A model generated the notes under the pieces. It was not told the origin of the DNA. It was given only the letters and a program-made list of their open reading frames with translations, and ran no database searches. This document shows, piece after piece, positions 31,057 through 40,490 of a DNA stretch of 64,000 nt. Position 1 is the stretch's first letter; every line of letters begins with the position of its first letter. The DNA is from Limnobaculum eriocheiris (GTDB lineage Bacteria; Pseudomonadota; Gammaproteobacteria; Enterobacterales; Enterobacteriaceae): positions 62,001 through 126,000 of the forward strand of contig NZ_JAJNAG010000001.1 in the NCBI RefSeq assembly GCF_021010575.1, read 5' to 3'. The position numbers and the translations under genes were made by a program.

Positions 31057-31093
31057 ATGTACATTATAATCCGGATCGAAACATAATGTACAT
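31057..31093. promoter_or_regulatory. Inverted repeat in the ackA-yfbV divergent region
   Basis: ATGTACATTAT (31057-31067) and ATAATGTACAT (31083-31093) are perfect inverse repeats, 15 bases apart. TATAAT occurs at 31065-31070 within the region. The rest of 30754-31127 is AT-rich with no gene. An operator for the divergent promoters is likely but the regulator is unknown. Confidence 0.55.
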
Positions 31094-31127
31094 ATCGATA
31101 GATCTGGAATCAAAGGCGGCAAATTAA

Positions 31128-31580
31128 ATGCTACGTTCATCAGGTCCTATCCGTTGGATTCAGATATTTCAGCGCGGGCAGACTTACATGAAAACCTGGC
31201 CAAACGAAAAGCGTTTGTCTGCGGTGTTCCCTGAAAACCGTATCACCACGGCAACGCGCTTTGGCGTTCGCTTTATGCCGCCCGTTGCCATCTTTACCCT
31301 TGCCTGGCAAATTGCTATGAATGGTCAATTGGGGCCCGCAGTTGCCACGGCGATTTTTGCCTGTAGTTTACCTATGCAGGGGTTGTGGTGGTTAGGCCAG
31401 CGTTCCATTTCAATACTACCACCATCGCTAAAGCAGTGGTTTTTGCAACTGCGGGAGAAACTGGCGGAAGCCGGGCAGGAGTTTGCCCCTTTAGAGCAAG
31501 AGCCAACTTACCAGCATCTGGCGGAGCTGCTTAAGCAAGCTTTTAACCTGCTGGATAAAACTTTTCTGGATGAGCTATAA
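31128..31580 (+). CDS. yfbV: Terminus macrodomain insulation protein YfbV
   Basis: 150 residues, E. coli 151. DUF412 family: [45 protein letters not shown], then [25 protein letters not shown], giving two hydrophobic membrane segments, and the C-terminal [22 protein letters not shown]. In E. coli it confines the MatP-organised Ter macrodomain. It is divergent from ackA as in E. coli. Confidence 0.94.
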   Translation: MLRSSGPIRWIQIFQRGQTYMKTWPNEKRLSAVFPENRITTATRFGVRFMPPVAIFTLAWQIAMNGQLGPAVATAIFACSLPMQGLWWLGQRSISILPPSLKQWFLQLREKLAEAGQEFAPLEQEPTYQHLAELLKQAFNLLDKTFLDEL

Positions 31581-31591
31581 CTAAATGCGCG

Positions 31592-31613
31592 GCTTCTGAT
31601 TCTGTTCAGAAGC
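31592..31613 (+). terminator. Hairpin after yfbV
   Basis: GCTTCTGA (31592-31599) and TCAGAAGC (31606-31613) form a perfect eight-base stem 11 bases past the yfbV stop codon. No adjacent T run, so it may be a weak or Rho-dependent terminator. The remaining gap to yfbU (to 31784) shows no gene. Confidence 0.5.
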
Positions 31614-31784
31614 TACGCTGTTGATTGATTTTCCTTCCTCTATACCTCCTCTTCCTGAGTAAACAAAAAATTACACTGAATGGGTATCACTCTGTTGCGC
31701 AATATGCCATTCTCTATCTATTCGTGATGACGTTTATTCACATACAGAATTCTTTTTTGTTTTTGAATCTCAGGAGTTGTTATT

Positions 31785-32291
31785 GTGGAAATGACTAATG
31801 CCCAACGGCTAATCCTTTCAAACCAATATAAAATGATGACCATGCTGGATCCGGATAACGCGGAACGTTATCGCCGGTTACAGACCATCATTGAGCGCGG
31901 TTTTGGTTTACAGATGAAGGAACTGGAGCGCGAGTTTGGTGAACTGTCAGAAGAGACCTGTCGCACTATTATCAATATTATGGAAATGCATCACGCTTTA
32001 AGAGTCTCCTTTGAGAATATGCGTGAAAATCTGAAAGATAAGGCTGAAATTGATGAACGTCGTATCAATTTTCTTGGCTTTGATGCCGCGACAGAAGCCC
32101 GTTATCTCAGCTATGTTCGTTTTCTGGTGAATACTGAAGGTCGCTATACCCATTTTGATTCAGGAACCCATGGCTTTAACTCACAAACTAAAATGTGGGA
32201 TAAATATCAGCGTATGCTGGCCATCTGGCAATCCTGTCCGCGCCAGTATCACTTATGCGCCATTGAGATTTCTCAAATCATCAATGCCTGA
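31785..32291 (+). CDS. yfbU: YfbU family protein
   Basis: 168 residues from a GTG at 31785 (reading MEMTNAQR as in E. coli, 164 residues). AGGAG lies eight bases before the GTG and fourteen before the next ATG, so GTG is preferred. Strongly conserved helical protein: [50 protein letters not shown] and [25 protein letters not shown]. Function is unknown; overexpression is toxic in E. coli. A four-residue insertion (NLKDKAE) accounts for the extra length. The stop overlaps the possible yfbT start. Confidence 0.94.
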   Translation: MEMTNAQRLILSNQYKMMTMLDPDNAERYRRLQTIIERGFGLQMKELEREFGELSEETCRTIINIMEMHHALRVSFENMRENLKDKAEIDERRINFLGFDAATEARYLSYVRFLVNTEGRYTHFDSGTHGFNSQTKMWDKYQRMLAIWQSCPRQYHLCAIEISQIINA

Positions 32292-33022
32292 TGTTTTCCC
32301 TTCGTTATGCAGAGTGGTCGGTGAATACCGGCCATTTACTTTTCTGTTTTGTCAGTGAGAATATTAATTTGAATTGCAAAGGTTTTCTTTTTGATTTGGA
32401 CGGTACGCTGGTTAGCTCTTTACCAGTTGTTGAACGTGCCTGGTTAGGGGTTGCCGAACGTCTGAATGTTGCACCGCAGGAAATGCTCGATTTTATTCAC
32501 GGTAAGCAGGCAATCACTTCACTGCGCCACTTTATGGCGGGTCAGAGTGAGGATGCAATCAAAAAAGAGTTTGATCGACTGGAACAAATTGAAGCTACCG
32601 ATACCGAAGGCGTAGAGGCTCTGCCGGGAGCCATTGAGTTACTCAATCATCTGAATGAACTGAAGGTGCCTTGGGCAATTGTGACTTCAGGCACCATTCC
32701 TATTGCTCATGCGCGTAGTAAAGCGGCAGGAATTCCTTTTCCTGACGTGTTTGTTACCGCTGAACTGGTTGCCAGAGGTAAGCCTGAGCCTGATGCCTAT
32801 CTGCTGGGAGCGGAACGTTTGGGGTTAGTTCCATCAGATTGTGTGGTAGTTGAAGATGCCGCAGCAGGTTTGGCTTCCGGGCTGGCAGCGGGTTGTCAGG
32901 TGATTGCAGTAAATGCACCACTAAATACCCCTGAACTGGCTCGGGTGGATAAATCGTTAAAAACGCTGCAACAATTACATGTCAGTTATGCAGATAACAT
33001 TGCCAGAATTCAATTTGATTAA
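32291..33022 (+). CDS. yfbT: HAD-family sugar phosphatase YfbT
   Basis: HAD subfamily I phosphatase. The nucleophile motif is FLFDLDGTLV, then IVTSGTIPIAHARSKAAGIP, KPEPDAYLLGAERLGL and VVVEDAAAGLASGLAAGC. The frame opens with an ATG overlapping the yfbU stop (243 residues), but this adds about 26 residues absent from E. coli YfbT and has no ribosome-binding site. A TTG at 32369 (217 residues, E. coli-like length) preceded by GTGAG is the likelier start. E. coli YfbT dephosphorylates several hexose phosphates and hexitols. Confidence 0.9.
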   Translation: MFSLRYAEWSVNTGHLLFCFVSENINLNCKGFLFDLDGTLVSSLPVVERAWLGVAERLNVAPQEMLDFIHGKQAITSLRHFMAGQSEDAIKKEFDRLEQIEATDTEGVEALPGAIELLNHLNELKVPWAIVTSGTIPIAHARSKAAGIPFPDVFVTAELVARGKPEPDAYLLGAERLGLVPSDCVVVEDAAAGLASGLAAGCQVIAVNAPLNTPELARVDKSLKTLQQLHVSYADNIARIQFD

Positions 33023-33054
33023 TTAAATGAATGATTAACGGCATAAAGATAAGA

Positions 33055-33079
33055 AAGCTCCATAATTTGGGGCTTTTTT
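33055..33079 (+). terminator. Rho-independent terminator after yfbT
   Basis: AAGCTCC (33055-33061) pairs with GGGGCTT (33069-33075, one T-G wobble), followed by TTTTT. The remaining 260 bases to yfbS are AT-rich, with no gene seen. Confidence 0.8.
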
Positions 33080-33341
33080 ATTAACATGCTAATGACATAT
33101 CTGGCTAATCTCCTTGTTTCTACTGAATGTTTCGCTTTTTAATTGATATAAGGTTGGTGATGTGCTTTATTCTGTTTTAATCGGTTAAATCGCATATATT
33201 GTTCCTTTATTGAGGGAAAAATAGAGTAACTTTACATGCAGGCTGAAAAAACATCTCAAAGCGAATATTTTATCACGATTAGTATTCGATAATATCTTGT
33301 ATAGGGCAAAAACGTTCAGATAACCAGATAAGGGAACCACA

Positions 33342-35210
33342 GTGTTCGAGCGATTATTGACAGCGATGGGTATGCTAGCCAATAGCCAACTTTTTTGGGT
33401 GGTGTGCTTTCTATTTATTGCAATAATCCTGTTTATATCCAATAAAGTGCGGATGGATGTGGTTGCTTTGTTATTGATTACCGTTTTTGTTACCAGCGGT
33501 ATTCTGACTTTATCTGAAGCCATCTCCGGTTTCAGCGATCCCAACGTTATTCTGATTGCGCTACTGTTTGTGATTGGTGAGGGGCTGGTGCGCACCGGTA
33601 TTGCCTATCAGGTAGGGGACTGGCTGGTTCGGGTTGCGGGTAGCAGTGAGTCCAAACTGTTGGTGCTACTGATGTTAGCGGTTGCCGGGTTAGGTTCAGT
33701 AATGAGTTCTACCGGTGTTGTCGCTATCTTTATCCCGGTGGTGATGAGCGTTTCATCACGCATGGAGAGAGAGCCGGGCCGCCTGATGATGCCGCTGGCT
33801 TTCGCCGGATTAATCAGCGGTATGATGACGCTGGTTGCCACACCGCCAAACCTGGTGGTGAACAGCGAATTACAACGTTATGGTGTAGGGCAGTTTGATT
33901 TCTTCAGCGTTACGCCGATTGGTATTGTAATTCTGGTCATGGGGATAGGTTATATGCTACTGGTTCGCCCGTTACTGGTGAAACCGGCGACTCAGGACAA
34001 AGCCAAATCCCGTACTCGCCGCACTATGCGCGATCTGATTCATGACTATAAGCTGAGTGGCCGCGCCCGACGCCTCTCTATTCGCCCGGGATCGCCATTA
34101 ATTGGTCGTACTCTGGATGAACTGCATCTGCGTTCCCGCTATAGCGCAAACGTGGTGGGGATTGAGCGCTGGCGTAAATTTCGCCGGGTGATGATTGGGG
34201 CTTTTGCCGCCACGGAACTTCGGGTGCATGACATTCTGCTGGTGGATATGTTTGATCCGGAAGCGGACGTTCGACACTTCTGTACCGAAGAGCAACTGGA
34301 ACCAATGATTTTGCGCGGTGAATATTTCTCCGAACAGGCACGAGAAGTGGGAATGGCGGAAGTGTCGCTGGTTCCTGAATCTGAATATATAGGTAAAACG
34401 TTGCGACAAATGGGGTTCCGCACCCGTTATAATCTGAATGTAATTGGTATTCGCCGTAACGGTAAACTGATCGAAACCAGCCAGATTGATGAAGAACTTA
34501 AAGTTGGTGATATGATGCTGGTGATTGGCGACTGGCGTCAGATTCGTCAATTACAAAGCAATACCCGTGACTTCCTGGTTATGAACCTGCCCGCCGAGGT
34601 GGACGAAGTTGCGCCGGCCACCAGTCAGGCACCTCATGCGCTGTTGTGTCTGATTCTGATGATTTTTCTGATGGTGACGGATATTGTGCCTAACGTGATT
34701 GCGGCGCTCCTGGCCTGTTTGCTGATGGGTAAATTCCGCTGTATTGATATGGAAAGTGCCTATAAGTCTATCCACTGGCCGACCCTTATTCTGATTGTTG
34801 GTATGTTGCCTTTTGCCCATGCGTTACAAAAAACCGGAGGTATCGATCTGGTGGTTCAAGGGTTAATGGGGGCCGTCGGCGATATGGGGCCAAGGGTAGT
34901 ACTGCTTAGTCTGTTTGTCCTGTGTGCAGTAATAGGATTGTTTATTTCCAATACGGCCACTGCGGTATTGATGGCTCCGATAGCCATTGGTGCGGCGAAT
35001 CAGATGGGCGTTTCTGCCTTACCGTTTGCTATGGTGGTGGCAATTGCCGCTTCAGCAGCCTTTATGACACCGGTTTCTTCACCGGTAAATACGATGGTGC
35101 TTGGGCCTGGCGGCTATAAATTTAGTGATTTCCTGCGTATTGGTGTTCCATTTACCTTGCTGGTCATGGTGGTAAGCGTGATCGTTATTCCTTTGCTGTT
35201 TCCATTCTGA
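33342..35210 (+). CDS. yfbS: SLC13-type transporter YfbS with two TrkA-C domains
   Basis: 622 residues, GTG start preceded by AAGGGAACC; E. coli YfbS is 610. An N-terminal set of hydrophobic segments (about 1-215) is followed by two cytosolic TrkA-C (RCK-C) domains (about 235-320 and 325-415, each with a [16 protein letters not shown] or [15 protein letters not shown] type motif). A second membrane block ends at PLLFPF. SLC13/CitT relatives move divalent anions such as dicarboxylates or sulfate; this protein's substrate is unknown. Position next to yfbT follows E. coli. Confidence 0.92.
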   Translation: MFERLLTAMGMLANSQLFWVVCFLFIAIILFISNKVRMDVVALLLITVFVTSGILTLSEAISGFSDPNVILIALLFVIGEGLVRTGIAYQVGDWLVRVAGSSESKLLVLLMLAVAGLGSVMSSTGVVAIFIPVVMSVSSRMEREPGRLMMPLAFAGLISGMMTLVATPPNLVVNSELQRYGVGQFDFFSVTPIGIVILVMGIGYMLLVRPLLVKPATQDKAKSRTRRTMRDLIHDYKLSGRARRLSIRPGSPLIGRTLDELHLRSRYSANVVGIERWRKFRRVMIGAFAATELRVHDILLVDMFDPEADVRHFCTEEQLEPMILRGEYFSEQAREVGMAEVSLVPESEYIGKTLRQMGFRTRYNLNVIGIRRNGKLIETSQIDEELKVGDMMLVIGDWRQIRQLQSNTRDFLVMNLPAEVDEVAPATSQAPHALLCLILMIFLMVTDIVPNVIAALLACLLMGKFRCIDMESAYKSIHWPTLILIVGMLPFAHALQKTGGIDLVVQGLMGAVGDMGPRVVLLSLFVLCAVIGLFISNTATAVLMAPIAIGAANQMGVSALPFAMVVAIAASAAFMTPVSSPVNTMVLGPGGYKFSDFLRIGVPFTLLVMVVSVIVIPLLFPF

Positions 35211-35295
35211 GACATAAATTGGACATATATCGTTCATAAAATTGACATTCAGTCTGAGTAATCTGCTTCTGAAAAATAAAAATCAGGAGAATATT

Positions 35296-37050
35296 ATGAA
35301 GGCAAGTTGGTTGATTCCTCTCACTTTTGCGTTAGCCCCTGTGGTGATTCCTGCTACGGCATCCGCCGTGAATATCTATCCTATCGACCGTGCAACGATG
35401 CTAACCGGCGGCAAATTTGACTTTAAGGTTGAGTTTGACAAGCAGGTGGATCCGGCTCAGGTCAGCATCAAAATTAATGGAAAAGCATACCAACAGGTAT
35501 GGAACCAAAAAAGCGAGTTTATTAAAGATGAAGATGGTCAGAATGCCTCATCGCTGGTGATAAAGAATGTCGATATTGCTACGCCGGGTGATTATAAAGT
35601 TGAAGTTTCGGCTGGTGATGAAAAAGGTACGGTAAGCTGGAATGTTTACCAAACGCCGGAAAAGCGTCAGGCTAAAAACGTTATTCTGTTTATTGGTGAT
35701 GGCCTGTCGGTTGCTCACCGAACCGCTGCCAGAGTGATGTCAAAAGGCATTACCGAAGGGAAAGCCAATGGTCGTCTGGCTATTGATGACCTGACCAATA
35801 TGGCATTTATCGGCACTTCAAGTACTGACTCCATTGCTGCGGATAGCGCTAACACCATGAGTGCCTATATGACCGGCCATAAATCCGGCGTTAATGCGCT
35901 GGGGGTTTATGTCAGCCGGGCTAAAGATTCGCTTAATCATCCCAAACAGGAAACTTTGGGTGAGTTGATTAAACGCACAACCCGCATGTCAGTGGGTATA
36001 GTCAGTGATGCCGAACTGGAAGACGCCACACCAGCAGCGGTACTGTCTCATACTCGCCGCCGTGCCGATAAAGCGGAAATCGTCAGTATGTTCTATGACG
36101 TTAAGCCGGATGTATTGCTGGGCGGTGGCTCGGCCTATTTTCTACCGGAAACGACACCGGGCTCTAAACGTAAAGATAACCAAAACTATGTTGAGCGCTT
36201 CCAACAGGCAGGCTATCAACTGGTGACCAATGCTGAACAGTTGAAAAAGCAGGGCTCCGGTGCGGATAAGCTACTCGGTCTGTTCCATACCGGTAATATG
36301 GATGACGTGCTGGACCGGCGCTTCCTGAAAAATGATGTCACTAAAAAGTTTCCTGACCAGCCCGATCTGACGGACATGACCCAAACCGCACTGGATGTGC
36401 TATCAAAAAATCAGGATGGTTTCTTCCTGATGGTTGAGTCAGCGCTAATTGATAAAGCCTCACACCCACTGGATTGGGAACGTGCAGCCTATAACACCAT
36501 TATGCTGGATCAATCCGTAGCTATCGCTAAAAAGTTTGCCGAAACCCATCCTGATACGCTGATTATTGTTACCGGTGACCATACTCACGGCATCTCAATA
36601 GTCGGCACCGTTGATGATGATAAGCCGGGTGACGATATGCGTGAGAAAGTCGGCGTATATGAAACCGCAGGCTATCCAAACTATCAGGATAAAGATGGTG
36701 ATGGTTATCCGGACAGGGTTGATGTCTCTAAACGTCTGGCGGTGTTCTTTAATAACTTCCCTGACCATTATGAAACCTTCAGGCCTAAGCTCGACGAACG
36801 CTTTGTACCTGCCATTCAGAATGAGAAGGGGGAGTATATTGCCAACGCCATATACAAAGATATACCGGGAGCGGTATTAAGAACCGGTAATATTCCGCGT
36901 AACACTGATACCGGGGTGCACTCTGTCGATGACATGATTGTTCAGGCATCGGGCCCGGGCGCTGAACGCATTCATGGCTATATGGATAACACAGAATTAT
37001 TCCGCGTGATTGTTGACTCTCTGTCGTTAGGCCATGGTAAGCAGGGGTGA
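35296..37050 (+). CDS. Secreted alkaline phosphatase with N-terminal Ig-like domain
   Basis: 584 residues from the ATG at 35296 (CAGGAGAATATT upstream). Signal peptide 1-24, cleavage after TASA. Residues about 25-118 look like a beta-sandwich extension. The alkaline phosphatase core starts near 127 with NVILFIGDGLS (metal-ligand Asp135). Asp183-Ser184 is the nucleophile motif (ADSANTMSAYMTG), VESALIDKASH and TGDHTHG carry further zinc ligands. An EF-hand-like loop DKDGDGYPD suggests calcium binding. It should release phosphate from monoesters in the periplasm or outside. First gene of a four-gene operon with an ABC transporter; absent at this place in E. coli. Confidence 0.88.
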   Translation: MKASWLIPLTFALAPVVIPATASAVNIYPIDRATMLTGGKFDFKVEFDKQVDPAQVSIKINGKAYQQVWNQKSEFIKDEDGQNASSLVIKNVDIATPGDYKVEVSAGDEKGTVSWNVYQTPEKRQAKNVILFIGDGLSVAHRTAARVMSKGITEGKANGRLAIDDLTNMAFIGTSSTDSIAADSANTMSAYMTGHKSGVNALGVYVSRAKDSLNHPKQETLGELIKRTTRMSVGIVSDAELEDATPAAVLSHTRRRADKAEIVSMFYDVKPDVLLGGGSAYFLPETTPGSKRKDNQNYVERFQQAGYQLVTNAEQLKKQGSGADKLLGLFHTGNMDDVLDRRFLKNDVTKKFPDQPDLTDMTQTALDVLSKNQDGFFLMVESALIDKASHPLDWERAAYNTIMLDQSVAIAKKFAETHPDTLIIVTGDHTHGISIVGTVDDDKPGDDMREKVGVYETAGYPNYQDKDGDGYPDRVDVSKRLAVFFNNFPDHYETFRPKLDERFVPAIQNEKGEYIANAIYKDIPGAVLRTGNIPRNTDTGVHSVDDMIVQASGPGAERIHGYMDNTELFRVIVDSLSLGHGKQG

Positions 37051-37052
37051 TA

Positions 37053-37532
37053 ATGGCAAGATACAGAGCACTGAACTGCCGGAGGTTTCCCGGCGGTTTT
37101 TCCGGTTGGTGTAATTGCCAATGGTTGCTGCTGATACTGTTTATCGCATCACCGTTAAAAGCAGAGCCAACACTAACCTTTGAGCAGTTTTATAGCAAAG
37201 TAAGCGTGCTGGGGCTGGAGTTTTCTGATCCTGTAAAGCAGTTGTCAGGTAAAAGAATCGAAATAACCGGTTTTATGGCTCCTCCTATCAAGGCGGAGTC
37301 CCAGTTTTTTGTCTTAACCAAAATGCCGATGGCAATTTGTCCGTTTTGCTCTTCGGACGCCGACTGGCCGGAAGATATTCTGGTGGTCTATCTCACCAAA
37401 CGCCAAACCTTTGTACAAAACAACAGCATGATAAAAGTAACGGGAACGCTGGAGTATGGAACCTGGCACGATAAAGAGACGGGATTTGTCAGCCTGCTGC
37501 GCCTGAGAGATGCGCAATTTAGCGAACTTTAA
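37053..37532 (+). CDS. Small exported protein, DUF3299-like
   Basis: 159 residues from the ATG at 37053, two bases after the phosphatase stop, with AGGGG upstream. A long basic N-terminus leads to a signal-peptide hydrophobic core (WLLLILFIAS, cleavage near LKA-EP, about residue 40). The mature part has KQLSGKRIEITGFMAPP and MAICPFCSSDADWPEDI, resembling DUF3299-type periplasmic proteins often found beside FtsX-like ABC transporters. The CPFC pair could bind metal or be redox active. Function unknown; operon context suggests a partner of the transporter. Confidence 0.65.
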   Translation: MARYRALNCRRFPGGFSGWCNCQWLLLILFIASPLKAEPTLTFEQFYSKVSVLGLEFSDPVKQLSGKRIEITGFMAPPIKAESQFFVLTKMPMAICPFCSSDADWPEDILVVYLTKRQTFVQNNSMIKVTGTLEYGTWHDKETGFVSLLRLRDAQFSEL

Positions 37533-37546
37533 TCGGGAGTCTGTAT

Positions 37547-38236
37547 ATGTCAGAACTGTTTATTAATCAGTTACAGGTCAGGTTTAACGGTAGCGTTCAG
37601 GCAGCATTAAGTATTCCTCAGTTGGTGATATCTACCGGAGCGCATGTGGCCGTTACCGGCGCTTCCGGCAGTGGAAAAACTACGCTGGTTAATGCCATTA
37701 GTGGTCTTGAGCGTAGTGGCAGCGGCAAAATTTTCTGGAATGGTAAAGATATTGGTCGTATGTCAGAACGCCAGCGGGATTGCTGGCGGGCGCATCATGT
37801 TGGTTTAGTTATGCAGGACTTCCATCTGTATCCCGGATTAAATGCACTGGATAACGTTTTATTACCGGCGCGCTTTCACTACTGGCGCTTGCCGACATCG
37901 TTAAAAACACGCGCGGCTGAGCTACTGGAGCAGGTGGGTATTCGACAACACCGGCAAGTGGTAGATACCTTATCGCGCGGCGAAAAACAGCGGGTGGCCA
38001 TAGCCAGAGCGTTATTGAGTAAACCGGAAATTGTTATTGCTGATGAGCCTACCGCCAGCCTGGATGCGAATAACGGGCTGGAAGTGATCCGTTTGCTCAC
38101 TCAGTTTGCAAAGTTGTCGAAAGCGACCCTGATATGCATTACACACGACCCTCGTTTAAGTGATGAAATGCGTCGGCGAATTACACTGGAAAATGGTCGC
38201 CCGGTTAAAGATGTCACCACGGGAAGAATATTATGA
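37547..38236 (+). CDS. ABC transporter ATP-binding protein, LolD/MacB-type
   Basis: 229 residues. Walker A GASGSGKTT (about 40-48), Q-loop in LVMQDFHLYPGLNALDNVLLPA, signature LSRGEKQRVAIARAL (SRGE in place of SGGQ), Walker B IVIADEPTASLD and the H-loop CITHD. LolD, MacB and FtsE-type ATPases pair with FtsX-fold permeases, which is what follows. The last four bases overlap the permease start (ATGA), so they are translationally coupled. Substrate inferred only from context. Confidence 0.9.
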   Translation: MSELFINQLQVRFNGSVQAALSIPQLVISTGAHVAVTGASGSGKTTLVNAISGLERSGSGKIFWNGKDIGRMSERQRDCWRAHHVGLVMQDFHLYPGLNALDNVLLPARFHYWRLPTSLKTRAAELLEQVGIRQHRQVVDTLSRGEKQRVAIARALLSKPEIVIADEPTASLDANNGLEVIRLLTQFAKLSKATLICITHDPRLSDEMRRRITLENGRPVKDVTTGRIL

Positions 38237-39438
38237 TTCCTTTTAAAATTATCTATGCCGATTTTAAGCGCCTGTGGGGTGGAACACTGACCCTTACCCT
38301 GCTGATTGCCGCCGCCGTGGCTTTCAGTATGGTGGTCAATCTGCAAGAAAGAGCGTTGCGGGAAGGGAGTGCCAGAGCAGCAGATCGCTTTGATTTGATC
38401 GTTGGTGCCGCAGGCAGTGAGACTCAACTGGTACTATCCAGCGTATTTTTACAGCCTTCGCTGTTGCCGTTGTTACCTCATCACTATCTGGATGGACTGA
38501 AACAGCACCCATTAGTAGAGTCAGCATCACCATTAGCCTTTGGTGACAGCTATAAAGGTATGCCGATTATTGGAACTGATGACGATCTGTTGCGTGGCAG
38601 GGATATACAGTACGGTAATAACAGTCAGAACCATAAAAACTCAGTATTTGGTAGTGATTATGGGGCAATTGTTGGGGCGGCAACTGGGCTTGTTGTGGGT
38701 GATAAAGTTATCCCTATTCATGGTCAGATTGGCAGTGAAGGCGTTCACCAACATGAGGCGGTCAATTATACCGTTACCGGCGTATTGCCAACTTCTGGTG
38801 ATGCCTGGGATAAAGCAATTCTGGTACCTATCACTGCCGTATGGGCGGTACATGGTGAGGAAGAACATGAAAGCAACGCCGGGGCTGAAAAATATCATCA
38901 TGAGGGCGATGTCTCTGCGGTGGTGGTTAAACCCAAAAGTATTGCCGGTGCCTATCAGCTCCGGTCCCAATATCGTTCCGGCCAGAGTTTAGCGGTATTT
39001 CCCGGTGAAGTATTGACGCGTTTATACGGTACGCTGGGTGATGCTCGTCAGGTTCTTTCTCTGATGGCGACAGGAACACAGGTTCTGGTGGTGATCGCAA
39101 TCCTGATGGTGATCGTGGTTCATCTGGAGCAACGCAAGCGCCAGCTTGGTGCACTGAGAGCCTTTGGCGCACCGCAACGGGGTATTGTGGCATTAATCTG
39201 GTCAGGCCTGATGTTAATGATGACCATTGGAATTCTGTTGGGCGTTATTGCGGGTTATCTGGCGACGCTATGGGTATCTCAGTGTATATCTTCACTGTAT
39301 GGCATGAAACTGCCGGTCACCATCCAACCTGAAGATGCTCTGCTGATAGCGGAGATATGGGGTGTTATCGGCGTGGTATTACTACTGCCAGTAATGTTGA
39401 CGTATCGTTATTCTCCTGCGGAGGCTTTGAAACTTTGA
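38233..39438 (+). CDS. ABC transporter permease, FtsX/MacB-like, with His-rich periplasmic segment
   Basis: 401 residues with the FtsX topology: one membrane segment near the N-terminus (about 17-36), a large periplasmic domain (about 40-275), then three segments (about 283-298, 321-346, 374-390). The motif LGALRAFGAPQRGIV is typical of FtsX/LolC permeases. The periplasmic domain holds histidine/glutamate-rich stretches (HQHE at 172-175 and a run around 207-224), which suggests metal binding. The set phosphatase, DUF3299-like protein, ATPase and permease recalls zinc-responsive Vibrio transporters, so a zinc-linked role is a reasonable guess. Confidence 0.87.
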   Translation: MIPFKIIYADFKRLWGGTLTLTLLIAAAVAFSMVVNLQERALREGSARAADRFDLIVGAAGSETQLVLSSVFLQPSLLPLLPHHYLDGLKQHPLVESASPLAFGDSYKGMPIIGTDDDLLRGRDIQYGNNSQNHKNSVFGSDYGAIVGAATGLVVGDKVIPIHGQIGSEGVHQHEAVNYTVTGVLPTSGDAWDKAILVPITAVWAVHGEEEHESNAGAEKYHHEGDVSAVVVKPKSIAGAYQLRSQYRSGQSLAVFPGEVLTRLYGTLGDARQVLSLMATGTQVLVVIAILMVIVVHLEQRKRQLGALRAFGAPQRGIVALIWSGLMLMMTIGILLGVIAGYLATLWVSQCISSLYGMKLPVTIQPEDALLIAEIWGVIGVVLLLPVMLTYRYSPAEALKL

Positions 39439-39440
39439 TT

Positions 39441-39714
39441 CTGTGTACGTTTCGCCGCCTTAAGAATTGTGTACAAATTGGCTCCGAAGCTTGCGGCGAG
39501 CAGAGGGTATTAGGGCGAATACCCTCTGCACACCCGCGCCTTTGCGCAGAATGTTGACCGCCGCGTTGCGGCGGCAACCTCAGTCAACCCAAAGGCTTAA
39601 CGCACCGGCATAGAGCCGCTCCCGGCGTCGCTATGCCTCTCGCCGCATCCATGCGGCTCGTGCTACCTTTGGTCTTCCTTCGGCAACATTCCGACGCAGT
39701 TTAAGGTCAAGGGC
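39441..39714 (+). repeat. Hairpin-chain repeat element, copy 1
   Basis: Non-coding, between converging genes, starting right after the permease stop. Stems in order: TCGCCGC (39452-39458) with GCGGCGA (39493-39499); GCAGAGGGTATT (39500-39511) with AATACCCTCTGC (39518-39529), loop AGGGCG; GTTG-a-CCGCCGC with GCGGCGGCAAC (39553-39578); CCAAAGG (39589-39595) with CCTTTGG (39666-39672), enclosing GGCATAG/CTATGCC (39607-39637) with inner GCCG/CGGC, and GCCGCAT/ATGCGGC (39642-39657). Shares the blocks CCCTCTGCAC, CCCGCGCCTT and CGCACCGGCAT with the copy at 45217. No transposase or long open frame. Confidence 0.8.
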
Positions 39715-39718
39715 TATG

Positions 39719-40324
39719 CTATAGCTGACTATCCCCACTAATCTCATCCAGCGACAAACTAAAACTCGGTACAAATACGTTAATGAAATAGTCCATTTCC
39801 GGGCTATGGCGGAGTTTTAACGTTTTTTCCAGTCGCTGTTTTGCCAGCGTGAATTCATTATTTCCGGCGGATAATTCTTCCAGGCTTTTCAGGTAGGCAC
39901 AAAGCGCATCGGCTTGTTTAACGACCAGCTTTTCATCTTCACTGTAGTAGTTATCATCCAGAACAGAGCGAAAATCCTGCTGTAACTCTTCGGGTAACAT
40001 TTCAATCAGCTTTAACTGTGCCACTTTCTCTATTTTCTTATATTCGTGAGCAATTTGCGGATTGTAGTATTTGATAGGTGTAGGCATATCGCCGGTCAGT
40101 ACTTCGCTGGCGTCATGATACATGGCTAACAGTGCGATTCGGTCAGGATTCACATTACCGTTAAATTTACGATTTTTGATTACCGCCAAAGCATGGGCGA
40201 CAAACGCTACTTGCAGGCTATGTTCAGAAACGTTTTCAGTGCGGACATTACGCATCAGGGGCCAGCGGCTGATCAATTTCAGACGCGATAAATAGGCAAA
40301 AAAGTGACTTTGGTTTTGGCTCAT
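39719..40324 (-). CDS. yfbR: 5'-deoxynucleotidase YfbR
   Basis: 201 residues, E. coli 199. HD-domain ligands: [17 protein letters not shown] (His), [22 protein letters not shown] (the HD pair) and [13 protein letters not shown] (distal Asp). It hydrolyses deoxynucleoside 5'-monophosphates using divalent metal; E. coli YfbR prefers 5'-dNMPs including dUMP. Next to alaA as in E. coli, whereas yfbS has been separated from it by the inserted phosphatase/ABC operon. Confidence 0.95.
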   Translation of the reverse strand: MSQNQSHFFAYLSRLKLISRWPLMRNVRTENVSEHSLQVAFVAHALAVIKNRKFNGNVNPDRIALLAMYHDASEVLTGDMPTPIKYYNPQIAHEYKKIEKVAQLKLIEMLPEELQQDFRSVLDDNYYSEDEKLVVKQADALCAYLKSLEELSAGNNEFTLAKQRLEKTLKLRHSPEMDYFINVFVPSFSLSLDEISGDSQL

Positions 40325-40457
40325 GATGGTTTACCTCTGTTGGTGCAAAAAACAAGGCTAGATTGTGGGGAGTTATCGCGTTGAGTGCAAACTGAATGTG
40401 TGAATATTTAGAAAACAGTCGTCAACACAGAGAAAAATAATCAGAGGAGAAATATGA

Positions 40458-40480
40458 ATGGCGGTGGGGTACACCGCCAT
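40458..40480 (-). terminator. Hairpin after alaA
   Basis: ATGGCGGTG (40458-40466) and CACCGCCAT (40472-40480) pair perfectly around a five-base loop, 11 bases past the alaA stop codon. On the minus strand the T content afterwards is modest. Confidence 0.65.
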
Positions 40481-40490
40481 CAGCAGATAA

